Positions 31,244-40,642 are shown, counted from the first letter of the stretch. The stretch: DNA of 48,197 nt from Pelomonas sp041914785 (GCA_041914785.1 JAYSCT010000017.1:1-48197); one strand, 5' to 3'. Made by a program: numbers and translations. The notes: a model not told the origin generated them from the sequence alone.

Positions 31244-31563
31244 TTGGCGGCCTGGATGGCCGTGACGATGAACTGGCCGCCTTCATGCGCGGCCTTGAAG
31301 CGCACCTTGTCGCCGACCTTGATGCCGTCCAGCAGCCGCTTGTCGCGGGCCTGGAACACCATCGTCATCGCCGGCATGTCCAGCGACCGGATCTCGGCGT
31401 GGCGCAGCGTGACCTTGCCCGCGGCCAGGTCGACCTTGCGCACCTCGGCATCGGTCATCGCGTCGGCGGCGGAGGCCGGCGTGGCCGGCGTGGCCAGTGG
31501 TTCGGCCGCTTGCGACAGCACGGGCATCGCCAGCAGCGCGGCGCACAGGAGGAGTTCTTTCAT
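31240..31563 (-). CDS. CusF-like periplasmic copper-binding protein
   Basis: A 107-residue protein with signal peptide MKELLLCAALLAMPVLSQA, then a CusF-type OB fold: VRKVDLAAGKVTLRHAEIRSLDMPAMTMVFQARDK. In CusF, Cu(I) is bound by His, Trp, Met and Met; here His and the two Met of PAMTM are present and the Trp position reads Met (LDMP), a common variant. It would carry Cu(I) to a pump or oxidase. Overlaps the downstream gene by 4 bp and follows the cupredoxin gene by 19 bp. Confidence 0.9.
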   Translation of the reverse strand: MKELLLCAALLAMPVLSQAAEPLATPATPASAADAMTDAEVRKVDLAAGKVTLRHAEIRSLDMPAMTMVFQARDKRLLDGIKVGDKVRFKAAHEGGQFIVTAIQAAK

Positions 31564-31582
31564 GGCAATTCCTTGATGAGTT

Positions 31583-32065
31583 TCAGCGCGCGCGGACGAC
31601 GATCTTGCCGCGCATGCCGGCCTGGAAGTGGCCGGCGATGAGGCAGGCGAAGTCGAACTCGCCCGCACGGTTGAAGGTCCAGACGATCTCGCCGGTCCGG
31701 CCCGGCGGCACATGGGCCATGTCGGGCTCGTCGTGTGCCATGCCGGGGAACTTGAGCATCAGCGCCGCATGCTCTTCCAGTTCCCGGGGCGTGCCGATGA
31801 CGAGTTCATGCAGCACGGCGCCGGTGTTGCGCAGCACCAGGCGCAGCGTCTCGCCGCGGCGCACGTCGATGCGCGATGGCGTGAAGCGCATGTCGTCGCT
31901 CATCGTGATCTCGACGGTTCGCCGCGCCGCGCGGCGTTCGCCGGCCATGCCCCAGGCCTTCTGTTCCTGCTTGACGACGACCGGCGCGCTGGCTGCGTGG
32001 GCGCCATGCGCCTGCGCTGCCGCGGCGGCGATTGCCAGCGTGAGGGAGGTGATGAATGTCTTCAT
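31583..32065 (-). CDS. copI: Periplasmic type-1 copper protein (CopI-like cupredoxin)
   Basis: A 160-residue cupredoxin with signal peptide MKTFITSLTLAIAAAAAQAHG. The type-1 copper ligands are visible: His86 (VLHELVIG), Cys141, His146 and Met151 (FACLIAGHFQAGM). A His/Met-rich insert (MLKFPGMAHDEPDMAHV, 103-119) may bind more copper. This matches CopI, a copper-tolerance protein described in Rubrivivax gelatinosus, from memory. It is 7 bp from the multicopper oxidase gene. Role in periplasmic copper tolerance is likely. Confidence 0.88.
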   Translation of the reverse strand: MKTFITSLTLAIAAAAAQAHGAHAASAPVVVKQEQKAWGMAGERRAARRTVEITMSDDMRFTPSRIDVRRGETLRLVLRNTGAVLHELVIGTPRELEEHAALMLKFPGMAHDEPDMAHVPPGRTGEIVWTFNRAGEFDFACLIAGHFQAGMRGKIVVRAR

Positions 32066-32072
32066 GCGGGCC

Positions 32073-33446
32073 TCAGTGGTTGTGGTGGCCTTGCGGCTTG
32101 CGCACCTGCACCTCGACGTCCGAGGCCTGCGGCGCGGGCGCCGGCGCGCTGGCCGCGGGCGGCGCGTCGCCCACCTCGCGCGCCACGGTGCCGGGCGGGT
32201 GCTGGAACCAGCCGGGGTCCGTGTAGTCGCCGCGCTTGAGCCCGCGCCGCACCTTGAGCATGCTGAACATACCGCCCATCGCGACCGGGCCGAACGGACC
32301 GTCGCCGGTCATCATGGGCGCTGTGTTGTCGGGCAGCGGCATGCTCATCTCGGTCATGTCGTGCATGCCGCGCTCGCCCATGACCATGTAGTCGGGCACC
32401 AGCTTGCGGATCCTGGCGGCCAGGCCGCTGTGGTCCACGCCGATCATCGTCGGCACGTTATGCCCCATCGCGTTCATCGTGTGATGCGCCTTGTGGCAGT
32501 GGAAGGCCCAGTCGCCTTCCTCGTCGGCGATGAACTCCAGCTGCCGCATCTGGCCCACGGCGATGTCCGTCGTGACCTCGGGCCAGCGCGCTGATCGAGG
32601 CACCGGGCCGCCGTCCGTGCCGGTCACCTCGAACTCGTGGCCGTGGATGTGGATGGGGTGGTTGGTCATCGTCAGGTTGCCGACGCGGATGCGCACGCGG
32701 TCGCCCTGGCGCGCCACCAGCGGCGCGATGCCCGGGAACACGCGGCTGTTCCAGCTCCACAGGTTGAAGTCCAGCATCGTCATGACCTTGGGCGTCGCGC
32801 TGCCGGGGTCGATGTCGTAGGCGTTCAGCAGGAAGGCGTAGTCGCGGTCGACCTCGGCGATGTGCGGATGCTTGGCCTTCGGATGCGTGATCCACAGGCC
32901 CATCATGCCCATGGCCATCTGCACCATCTCGTCGGCATGCGGGTGGTACATGAAGGTGCCGGGCCGGCGCGCGACGAACTCGTAGACCCAGGTCTTGCCG
33001 GGCGGGATGGGCGGCTGCGTCAGGCCGCTGACGCCGTCCATGCCGTTGGGCAGGCGCTGGCCGTGCCAGTGCATGCTGGTCACCTCGGGCAGGCGGTTGG
33101 TGACGTAGAGGCGCACGCGGTCACCCTCGACGACCTCGATGGTGGGCCCGGGGCTCTGGCCGTTGTAGCCCCACAGGTGGGCCTTGAAGCCGGGTGCCAT
33201 CTCGCGCACGACGGGCTCGGCGACGAGGTGGAACTCCTTGACGCCGTCCTTCATGCGCCAGGGCGCCGTCCAGCCGTTCAGCGTGACGACGGGGTTGTAG
33301 GGCCGCCCGGTGGGCGGGATGAGCGGGGCTTGCGTGTCGGGCGAGGTCTGGATGACGGGCTCGGGCAGCGCGGCCATCGCCGCCTTGGAGACGGCAGCCA
33401 GCGATGCCAGCGTCGACCCCGCCAGCAGGGAGCGTCGGTTGAACAT
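32073..33446 (-). CDS. Multicopper oxidase (CopA/CueO type)
   Basis: A 457-residue exported oxidase. The N-terminus MFNRRSLLAGSTLASLAAVSKA looks like a Tat signal (RRSLLA). Copper ligand motifs are present: HWHG (domain 1), HPHAD, NHPIHIHGHEFEV and the type-1/trinuclear HCHKAHHTM. A Met/His-rich segment (MHDMTEMSMPLPDNTAPMM) near the end resembles the regions that bind extra Cu(I) in CueO. It should oxidise toxic Cu(I) to Cu(II). It follows the TolC gene by 16 bp. Confidence 0.92.
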   Translation of the reverse strand: MFNRRSLLAGSTLASLAAVSKAAMAALPEPVIQTSPDTQAPLIPPTGRPYNPVVTLNGWTAPWRMKDGVKEFHLVAEPVVREMAPGFKAHLWGYNGQSPGPTIEVVEGDRVRLYVTNRLPEVTSMHWHGQRLPNGMDGVSGLTQPPIPPGKTWVYEFVARRPGTFMYHPHADEMVQMAMGMMGLWITHPKAKHPHIAEVDRDYAFLLNAYDIDPGSATPKVMTMLDFNLWSWNSRVFPGIAPLVARQGDRVRIRVGNLTMTNHPIHIHGHEFEVTGTDGGPVPRSARWPEVTTDIAVGQMRQLEFIADEEGDWAFHCHKAHHTMNAMGHNVPTMIGVDHSGLAARIRKLVPDYMVMGERGMHDMTEMSMPLPDNTAPMMTGDGPFGPVAMGGMFSMLKVRRGLKRGDYTDPGWFQHPPGTVAREVGDAPPAASAPAPAPQASDVEVQVRKPQGHHNH

Positions 33447-33462
33447 GGGGTGTCCTCGGGGT

Positions 33463-34836
33463 TCAGTGGCCCGCCGCCGCGGCAGCGGCGGGGGCGGGGC
33501 CGGCGGCGGGCAGGGCGGGCGTGGCGCGGCCCAGCAGGGCCTGCTCCAGGTCGGCCTGGGCCAGCCAGAAGTCGCGCAGCGCGTCTTGCGCGGCGGCCAC
33601 GGCGGCCACCTGGGCGCGGGCGTCGGCCAGCAGCTCGAACACGCCGATCAGCATGCCGTTGTAGCGCAGCAGCTGCTCGTCGGAGATGCGCCGCGCCAGC
33701 GGCAGCAGCTCGTCGCGGTGCTGGCGCGCGATGTCCCACGCGCCGTGGTACAGGCCGTAGGCCTCGCGCACCTCGGAGCGCGCGCGGATGGCCGTGTCGG
33801 CCGCGTCGTGCGCCGCCTCGCGGGCCAGCGCCCGTGCGCGCGGCAGCGGGCCGGGGCCGAACAGCGGCAGCTCCAGCGTGACCTCCCAGCCGCGCTGCGT
33901 CGGCGCCTCGTTGGACGAGTTGCGCACGACGCCCAGCTCCAGCATGGACACGAAGCGGTGGATGCGCCCGGCGTCCACCTGGCGCGCGGCCTGCTCCAGC
34001 CGCAGCCGCGCGGCCTGCACGTCCAGCCGCTGCGCGAGCGCTAGCGTCTCGATGTCGGGCTGCTCGCGGGCGGTCGTCGGCAGCGCCGGCAGGCGGTCGG
34101 GCACACGCAGCGCGGCGGCGTCGTCGCCCCACAGGCCCAGCAGGCGCACCAGGCGCTCGCGGGTCGCGAGGCGTTGCCCCTCGGCGCGTGCCAGCGCCAG
34201 CCGGGCTTCGGCCGCAAAGCCCTGCTCGCGCGCACGGGCCAGTGCGTTGAAGTTGCCGACAGCCTGCATGCGGCGCGCCAGCTCGGCGCCGGCGTCGGCG
34301 GCGTCCAGCACCTGGCGGCGATACGTCAGCGCCTCCTCCGCGGCAACGGCGGCCACCCACGCGCGGCGCGTGTCTGCCGCCAGCGCCAGCACGTCGGCGG
34401 CGGCCTGCTGCTGCTCGGCCTGCAGGCGGCGCTGCTCGGCCTGGCGCACCAGCGGCAGCGTCAGCAGCCGGGCCAGGTTGACGTGCCAGCCGCGCTCCAG
34501 CTCCACCTCGTCGCCGCGCGTGAGGCGGCTGAAGCTGAAGCCCGGGTTGGGCAGCCGGCCGGCGGCGTCGACTTCGGCGGCCGTCACGCCCAGGCGGGCC
34601 AGGCGGGCCTGCAGCGCGCGGCTGTTCTGCAGCGCGAGTTGCACGGCGGCGTCGGCGCTCAAGGGCTCGCGCAGGCGGGCGGCCAGCACGTCGGGCGGTA
34701 GCGGCTCGGCAGCCAGCGCCTGGCCGGTGTGCGGCTGCGTCAGGCGGCTGACATCGCCCACCTCATCGCCGGGTGTCAGGCTGGCGCAGCCGGTCAGCGC
34801 CAGCGCCAGTGCGGTCAGGGACAGCGCGCGCTTCAT
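33463..34836 (-). CDS. TolC-family outer-membrane efflux lipoprotein
   Basis: A 457-residue outer-membrane factor with a lipobox LALTGCAS. Two OEP repeats are seen (AVQLALQNSRALQARLARLG... and RLDVQAARLRLEQAARQVDAGR...), rich in long helices of the channel type, with GWEVTLELPLFGPG. OMFs normally pair with an RND pump (CusA) and an adaptor (CusB); neither is in the window. It overlaps the upstream 85-residue gene by 4 bp. The Ala/Pro-rich tail is probably unstructured. Confidence 0.9.
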   Translation of the reverse strand: MKRALSLTALALALTGCASLTPGDEVGDVSRLTQPHTGQALAAEPLPPDVLAARLREPLSADAAVQLALQNSRALQARLARLGVTAAEVDAAGRLPNPGFSFSRLTRGDEVELERGWHVNLARLLTLPLVRQAEQRRLQAEQQQAAADVLALAADTRRAWVAAVAAEEALTYRRQVLDAADAGAELARRMQAVGNFNALARAREQGFAAEARLALARAEGQRLATRERLVRLLGLWGDDAAALRVPDRLPALPTTAREQPDIETLALAQRLDVQAARLRLEQAARQVDAGRIHRFVSMLELGVVRNSSNEAPTQRGWEVTLELPLFGPGPLPRARALAREAAHDAADTAIRARSEVREAYGLYHGAWDIARQHRDELLPLARRISDEQLLRYNGMLIGVFELLADARAQVAAVAAAQDALRDFWLAQADLEQALLGRATPALPAAGPAPAAAAAAGH

Positions 34837-35090
34837 GGCGTCTTCTCCGGCGGCAGCGTCTCGCGGGCGTAGGTGCGCCAGCCGCCCACGCGTTCGACGC
34901 GGGCATTGGCGGCGCGCCAGTCGGCGGGCGGCGGGTCATCGGCGGCCTGCGGTGGCGGGGCCTGGCGGGGCGCGATGCGCGGCACCTGGGCGCGCGCATC
35001 GGCGGGGTCGGGGCGGGGCGTCTGGGCGGTGGCGCTCAGCGCCAGGCCGGCGGCGAGCAGCGCCGCGACGCGGGGGAACAACAAGGGCAT
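34833..35090 (-). CDS. Small exported Pro-rich protein of the copper operon
   Basis: An 85-residue protein with a signal peptide MPLLFPRVAALLAAGLALSATA followed by a low-complexity Pro/Arg/Gln stretch (TPRPDPADARAQVPRIAPRQAPPPQ) and a short conserved-looking end ADWRAANARVERVGGWRTYARETL. No family recognised and no Cys/His. It overlaps tolC by 4 bp (ATGA), so the coding nature is supported by coupling. It may be a helper of copper export or of envelope assembly; this is inference. Confidence 0.65.
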   Translation of the reverse strand: MPLLFPRVAALLAAGLALSATAQTPRPDPADARAQVPRIAPRQAPPPQAADDPPPADWRAANARVERVGGWRTYARETLPPEKTP

Positions 35091-35166
35091 GACAGCCTCT
35101 CTGAACGGGTGGTCGACCCACCAGGCGCAACCAGGCGCGCGGCGGGAGGGCAGCGTTGGGAGGAGT

Positions 35167-35514
35167 TCAGCCCCGGGGCGGCGGGTCGGGCAACGGCGGC
35201 ACGACACCCGTCCAGCGCTCGGCCGGCACCTGCGCGGCGCGCTGGGCCGGTGTGCTCGTCACGGTCAGCGCCAACGCCGGTGGCGGCGCGGCAGCCAGGC
35301 AGCAGGGCGCGCAGAGCTTGCAGGCCTGGCTGTGGTGGGCGTCGGCCGGGTCATCCATGTGCTGGTGGTCGTGATGCGCGTGCTCCGCAGGCGCCATCAC
35401 AGCCGGCGTCGGCTGCGCCGGCCCGCATTCCAGCTGCGCGGCCGCCAGCACGCTGCGCAGCGGCAGCAGCACGAGCAGCAGGCAGAGGACGAGGAAGCGG
35501 CCGGGGCGACGCAT
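35167..35514 (-). CDS. Membrane-anchored His/Cys-rich protein (DUF2946-like), first gene of the copper operon
   Basis: A 115-residue protein with one N-terminal hydrophobic segment (FLVLCLLLVLLPLRSVLA) and a periplasmic part rich in metal ligands: HAHHDHQHMDDPADAHHSQACKLCAPCC. The C-x2-C-x2-CC block with the His run resembles DUF2946 proteins found in copper loci. Expected to bind copper. A GTG at 35523 could also start it; the ATG at 35514 is preferred. It begins only 10 bp after the AraC gene stop, in the same direction. Confidence 0.75.
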   Translation of the reverse strand: MRRPGRFLVLCLLLVLLPLRSVLAAAQLECGPAQPTPAVMAPAEHAHHDHQHMDDPADAHHSQACKLCAPCCLAAAPPPALALTVTSTPAQRAAQVPAERWTGVVPPLPDPPPRG

Positions 35515-35524
35515 GGCCGGCACT

Positions 35525-36385
35525 TTAACCGCGCTGCTGCCGCCAGGCCCGGGCCGACAGCCCGCCGTGCCGCTGCGAGAACAGCCGGCTCAGCGCCGAC
35601 GCGTTCGCGTAGCCCAGCTCCACGGCCAGCGTCTTCAACGACTTGCCCGCGCGCAACTCGGCGCGGGCGATGGCCAGGCGCCAGTCGGCCACGTAGTCGG
35701 CAGGCGTCGTGCCGACGGCGTCGCGGAAGGCCTCGGCAAAGCGGCTGCGCGACATGCCGGCCTCGGCGGCCAGGCGCTCCAGCGTCCAGGCCTCGCCGGG
35801 GCGGGCGTGCACGGCAGTCAGCGCGCGGGCCAGGCGCGCGTCCGCCAGGCCGTTCAGCAGGCCCACCGGCAGCGGGTCGTCGCGCTGGTCCAGCGTCCAG
35901 CGCAGCAGCTGCAGCAGCAGCACCTCGAACAGCCGGTCCGCCAGCAGCCGCTGGCCGCAGCGCACGCGCTCGGCCTCGCCGAACAGCAGCGTCAGCGTCT
36001 CGTTGAGGCCGTCCACGCGGGCCAGCGGCAGCACCACCAGCGGCGGCAGCGCGCGCACCAGCGGGTGGGCGTCGCCCTGGTCGAAGTCCAGCGTCGCGCA
36101 GACGAAGTCCGCACCGTCGGTGGGTGCGTTGTGGAAGTCATGCGCCAGCGGGCGCGGGTAGAACACCAGGCTGGGTTCGCTCACCACCAGCTGCTGCACG
36201 AGCCCGCTGCCGCCCGCATGGCGCACGGCCATCTCGCCGTTGCGCATGACGTGCAGGAAGCCCCGCCCGGGCTGCGCGTCGAAATGCGTCACGCCGCACA
36301 GCGGCCCGGCGTGGAACAGGCTGGCGCGCACGCGGAAGCGCTCCAGCAGCGGGCTGAGGCGGTCCAGCGGCGAGGCGTCGGGCAT
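35525..36385 (-). CDS. AraC-family regulator with a cupin sensor domain
   Basis: A 286-residue regulator. The N-terminal half is a cupin-type domain (GVTHFDAQPGRGFLHVMRNGEMAVRH and LVFYPRPLAHDFHNAP) and the C-terminal half two AraC helix-turn-helix units (WTLERLAAEAGMSRSRFAEAFRDAVGTTPADYV and KTLAVELGYANASALSRLFSQRHGGLSARAWR). Regulators of this type usually control a nearby oxidoreductase or CMD gene, and a CMD gene lies divergently. It is also 10 bp upstream of the copper operon in the same direction, so the copper genes may be read from its promoter or from one inside it. Effector unknown. Confidence 0.9.
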   Translation of the reverse strand: MPDASPLDRLSPLLERFRVRASLFHAGPLCGVTHFDAQPGRGFLHVMRNGEMAVRHAGGSGLVQQLVVSEPSLVFYPRPLAHDFHNAPTDGADFVCATLDFDQGDAHPLVRALPPLVVLPLARVDGLNETLTLLFGEAERVRCGQRLLADRLFEVLLLQLLRWTLDQRDDPLPVGLLNGLADARLARALTAVHARPGEAWTLERLAAEAGMSRSRFAEAFRDAVGTTPADYVADWRLAIARAELRAGKSLKTLAVELGYANASALSRLFSQRHGGLSARAWRQQRG

Positions 36386-36396
36386 TGGGATGAATC

Positions 36397-36423
36397 GGTA
36401 TGTTGTGCGGATGGAATGATACC
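36397..36423. promoter_or_regulatory. Short inverted repeat between araC-type regulator and CMD gene
   Basis: GGTAT (36397-36401) and ATACC (36419-36423) are perfect 5-bp arms 17 bp apart in the 100-bp divergent gap. AraC-type proteins usually bind direct repeats, so this is only a weak candidate. Confidence 0.2.
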
Positions 36424-36485
36424 TATCGACCTGAGCCGGCGCGCACAGTGGAGGCCTTCTTCCACAGCAACCGAAAGGTGACTCC

Positions 36486-37034
36486 ATGACCTCCCGCATT
36501 CCCCTCGTCTCCGCCGCCGATGCCCCCGCCGCCAGCCGCCCGCTGCTGGATGCCGTGCACGGCGCCTTCGGTGCCACGCCCGCGATGTTCCGCGCCGTTG
36601 CCAATTCGCCGGCCGCGCTGCAGGCGATGTGGGGCTTCTTCGGCGCGCTGGGTGGCGGCAGCATCCCGGCCAAGCTGGGCGAGCAGATCGCCGTCGCCGT
36701 GGCCGACCGCAATGCCTGCGAGTACTGCCTGGCCGCGCACACGGCGCTGGGCCGCAAGGCCGGTGCGTCGGCCGCCGAGATGAGCGCGGCGCAGGCCGGC
36801 GAATCGGCCGACCCGGCGACGGCCGCCGCGCTGCGCTTCGCGCTGAAGCTCGTCGAGCGGCGCGGCCAGGTGGGCGATGCCGACGTGGCGGCGCTGCGCA
36901 CGGCCGGCTTCGGCGACGGCCAGATCGTCGAGATCCTGGCCCACGTCGCGCTGAACCTGTTCACGAACTACGTGAACGTCGCGTTCGCCGTGCCGGTGGA
37001 TTTCCCCGGCGTGAAGCTGCGCTCGGCTGCTTGA
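36486..37034 (+). CDS. Carboxymuconolactone decarboxylase/AhpD-like protein
   Basis: A 182-residue protein of the CMD fold with the redox-active pair CEYC at about 77-80 followed by LAAHTALGRKAGASAAE, the AhpD-type C-x2-C-x3-H motif. The helices LGEQIAVAVADRNACEY and ALNLFTNYVNVAF are typical of peroxidase-related CMD proteins. Likely alkylhydroperoxidase-type redox activity. It is divergent from the AraC regulator, its probable controller. A bidirectional terminator follows. Confidence 0.88.
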   Translation: MTSRIPLVSAADAPAASRPLLDAVHGAFGATPAMFRAVANSPAALQAMWGFFGALGGGSIPAKLGEQIAVAVADRNACEYCLAAHTALGRKAGASAAEMSAAQAGESADPATAAALRFALKLVERRGQVGDADVAALRTAGFGDGQIVEILAHVALNLFTNYVNVAFAVPVDFPGVKLRSAA

Positions 37035-37068
37035 GCGGCAGGCGCTGGTCGACCCCGCCCTAAACAAC

Positions 37069-37093
37069 AAGGCCCCGGACTCGCCGGGGCCTT
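37069..37093. terminator. Bidirectional terminator between convergent genes
   Basis: AAGGCCCCGG (37069-37078), loop ACTCG, CCGGGGCCTT (37084-37093): a perfect 10-bp stem starting with AA and ending with TT, in the gap between the CMD gene and the convergent LuxR-type response regulator gene. T-runs are short. Confidence 0.75.
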
Positions 37094-37115
37094 GCAGCGG
37101 TTCCTGCAGCGCTGG

Positions 37116-37859
37116 CTAGACCAGGCCCTGCTTTGACGCCAGCACCGCCGCTTCGGCGCGGCTGCTGACGTTGAGCTTCTTGTAGATGCTCTTGATGTGG
37201 TCGTTGACGGTGAACCACTTGATGCCCATCAGGTTCGCGATCTCCTTGATCGTGAAGCCCTTGCTCAGATAGGTCAGCACCTCGCTCTCGCGCGGCGTCA
37301 GGCGTTCCCATTCCGGCGGCGGGTCCAGCGCGACATTGCGGCTGTTGCTGAACGGCGCATGCGACGACGACAGCGAGCCGAAGCCGGAGTTCAGCGGCAT
37401 GGTGCCGCTGTCACCGGAGGACGACGGGCGGAAGTGCGACAGCAGCCGGCGCGCGATGGCCGGCGACAGCGGTGGCTGGCCGCGCACGATGCGCTGCAAC
37501 TCCTCCACCAGCACCTCGAAGCGGTCTTCCTTCAGCAGGTAGCCGTCGGCGCCGCATTGCAGCGCGGGAAAGAGGTGGTCGTCGTCGGAGTACAGCGTCG
37601 TGACGATCTTGATGGCGGTCGATCCGGACAGCTCGGTCAGGAACTCCATGCCGTTGCCGTCGGGCAGTTCCAGGTCGACGAGGATGAGCTTGAAGCCGTG
37701 ATCCGGCGCGTTGCCGAACTTGGCCACCTGGCGGCGCGCGTTCTCGAGATCGCCCACCTCGGTGATCTCCATCGCATCGCTGAAGCTCTCTCGCACCACG
37801 CGGCACAGGAAGCTGCGGGCGACGGGGTTGTCTTCGATGATCAGGACTTTGACGGTCAT
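37116..37859 (-). CDS. LuxR/NarL-type response regulator
   Basis: A 247-residue regulator. Receiver domain 1-120: IIEDN at the start, Asp62 in LILVDLELPDGNG and Lys in GYLLKED. A 50-residue Ser-rich linker (SSSGDSGTMPLNSGFGSLSSSHAPF) leads to the GerE winged helix LTPRESEVLTYLSKGFTIKEIANLMGIKWFTVNDHIKSIYKKL. The cognate kinase is not adjacent. ATG 37859 starts the conserved receiver; upstream sequence would extend without homology. 24 bp past the terminator. Confidence 0.93.
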   Translation of the reverse strand: MTVKVLIIEDNPVARSFLCRVVRESFSDAMEITEVGDLENARRQVAKFGNAPDHGFKLILVDLELPDGNGMEFLTELSGSTAIKIVTTLYSDDDHLFPALQCGADGYLLKEDRFEVLVEELQRIVRGQPPLSPAIARRLLSHFRPSSSGDSGTMPLNSGFGSLSSSHAPFSNSRNVALDPPPEWERLTPRESEVLTYLSKGFTIKEIANLMGIKWFTVNDHIKSIYKKLNVSSRAEAAVLASKQGLV

Positions 37860-37949
37860 GGGTGAACGGCGGCTGTCGTTTCGACCGGCCAATGTAGCGC
37901 AGGCCTCGTGCCGCCATCGACCGCGACTGCGGGGGGGCTCGCCCCCGTT

Positions 37950-38933
37950 TCAGGCTTCACGATTGGTAAGAACTACCTTGCCGACCACCTCGCGGGCGGC
38001 CATGCGGGCGAAGGCCTCGGGCAGTTCCGCCATGGGCAGCACGCGGTCCAGCACGGGCTTGATCTTGCCGGCGGCATACCAGCCGGCCAGTTCGCCCAGC
38101 ATCTTCGCGTTGCGGCCCGGCTCGCGCTTGGCGAACTCGCCCCAGAACACGCCCACCAGCGACGCGCCCTTCAACAGTGCCAGATTCAGCGGCAGCGCCG
38201 GGATGCTGCCCTGCGCGAAGCCGATGACGAGGTAGCGGCCGCGCCAGCCGATGGAGCGGAAGGCGGCCTCGGCGAGGTCGCCGCCGACCGGGTCGTAGAC
38301 GACGTCGGGGCCCTTGCCCTCGGTGAGCGCCTTCAACTCGTCGCGCAGGTTCTGCGTCGCATAGTTGATGGTGGCATCGGCGCCCAGCGCCTTGCAGGCG
38401 GCGCACTTGGCATCGCTGCCGGCCGCGGCGATGACGCGGGCGCCGGCGGCCTTGGCGATCTGGAGGGCCGCCGTGCCGACGCCGCCGGCCGCGCCGAGGA
38501 TGAGCACCGTCTCGCCGGCCTGCAGCGCGCCGCGGTCCATCAGCGCGTGGTGGCTGGTGGCATAGGTGCAGATGAACGCCGCAGCATCCTCGAAGCTGAA
38601 GGCGTCCGGCAGCGGCATGGCCAGCGCGGCCGGGATGCACACCTCGGTGGCGAAGCCGCCCAGCCCGCCGAAGGCCGCGACGCGCTGGCCCGCGGCGAAG
38701 CCTTTCACGTGGTCCCCCACCTCGGTGACGACGCCCGACAACTCCGTGCCCGGCACGAAGGGCAGGGCAGGTTTCATCTGGTACTTGTTCTGCACGATGA
38801 GCAGGTCGGGGAAGTTCAGGCTGGCGGCGCGGATGGCCACGCGGATCTGCCCCGCGGCCAGCGGCGGTGCGGGCACGTCGCGCCATTGCAGCGCCTCGAC
38901 GCCCACCGGGTTCTCGCAGACCCATGCCTTCAT
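37950..38933 (-). CDS. Zinc-independent NADPH:quinone oxidoreductase (MDR family)
   Basis: A 327-residue quinone-reductase-type MDR enzyme. PGTELSGVVTEVGDHVKGF and RVAAFGGLGGFATEV belong to the catalytic domain; VLILGAAGGVGTAALQIAKAAGARVIAAAGSDAKC is the Rossmann NADPH-binding motif. There are no catalytic-zinc ligands, as in QOR. Substrate is unknown. ATG 38933 follows a GAGGAGA ribosome site. It is divergent from surE. Confidence 0.92.
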   Translation of the reverse strand: MKAWVCENPVGVEALQWRDVPAPPLAAGQIRVAIRAASLNFPDLLIVQNKYQMKPALPFVPGTELSGVVTEVGDHVKGFAAGQRVAAFGGLGGFATEVCIPAALAMPLPDAFSFEDAAAFICTYATSHHALMDRGALQAGETVLILGAAGGVGTAALQIAKAAGARVIAAAGSDAKCAACKALGADATINYATQNLRDELKALTEGKGPDVVYDPVGGDLAEAAFRSIGWRGRYLVIGFAQGSIPALPLNLALLKGASLVGVFWGEFAKREPGRNAKMLGELAGWYAAGKIKPVLDRVLPMAELPEAFARMAAREVVGKVVLTNREA

Positions 38934-39025
38934 TGCTGTCTCCTCGTGGAATGAAGCGGCCATGATAGGAATCGGCGTGGTTACACCCGGTCTCGCAGGT
39001 GACGCGCTCCCTACAATCCGTTGCC

Positions 39026-39769
39026 ATGCGCATCCTGATTTCCAACGACGACGGCTACCTTGCTCCCGGCCTCGCGGCCCTCGTGAAAGCCTGCGAGGGG
39101 CTGGGCGAGATCGACGTCATCGCCCCCGAGCAGAACGCCAGCGGCACGTCCAACTCGCTGACGCTGAACCGCCCGCTGAACGTCTACCGCGCCGCCAACG
39201 GCTTCCGCTATGTCAGCGGCACGCCGTCGGACGGCGTGCACCTCGCGCTGAGCGGCCTGCTGGGCTACCGGCCCGACCTGGTGCTCTCCGGCATCAACAA
39301 CGGCGCCAACATGGGCGACGACACGCTGTACTCCGGCACCGTGGCCGCGGCCACCGAGGGCTATCTGTTCGGCATCCCGTCCATCGCGTTCTCGCAGGCC
39401 GAGAAGGGCTGGGGCGAACTGGAGGCCGCCGCCCGCACGGCGCGCAGCATCGTCGAGCAGGTCATCGCCGGCGGGCTGGGCCAGAGCTTCCTGCTGAACG
39501 TCAACATCCCCAACCGGGCCGATGCCGACACGCTGCCGCGCAAGATCACGCGGCTGGGGCGTCGCCATTCCGCCGAGGCCATCATCGAGCAGGTCAACCC
39601 GCGCGGCGAGACCATCTACTGGATCGGCCCGGCGGGCGAAGCCAAGGATGCCGACGAGGGCACGGACTTCCACGCCACCGCCAACGGTCAGGTGTCCATC
39701 ACGCCGCTGCAGGTGGACCTGACCGAGCACGCGTCGCTGGGCGCCTGGGCGCAGCGCCTGGGCCTCTGA
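39026..39769 (+). CDS. surE: 5'/3'-nucleotidase SurE
   Basis: A 247-residue stationary-phase survival phosphatase. MRILISNDDGYLAPG has the metal-binding Asn7-Asp8-Asp9, with SGTSNSLTLNRPL and SGINNGANMGDDTLYSGTVAAATEG completing the active site. It hydrolyses nucleoside monophosphates. It is first of the classical surE-pcm-nlpD-rpoS order, 4 bp before pcm. Confidence 0.97.
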   Translation: MRILISNDDGYLAPGLAALVKACEGLGEIDVIAPEQNASGTSNSLTLNRPLNVYRAANGFRYVSGTPSDGVHLALSGLLGYRPDLVLSGINNGANMGDDTLYSGTVAAATEGYLFGIPSIAFSQAEKGWGELEAAARTARSIVEQVIAGGLGQSFLLNVNIPNRADADTLPRKITRLGRRHSAEAIIEQVNPRGETIYWIGPAGEAKDADEGTDFHATANGQVSITPLQVDLTEHASLGAWAQRLGL

Positions 39770-39773
39770 CCCG

Positions 39774-40586
<813 letters not shown>

Positions 40587-40642
40587 CGGAACTGCTGGCG
40601 CACCGCGCCACACAATCCGGGCGGCTCAAACTGCCTCACACG

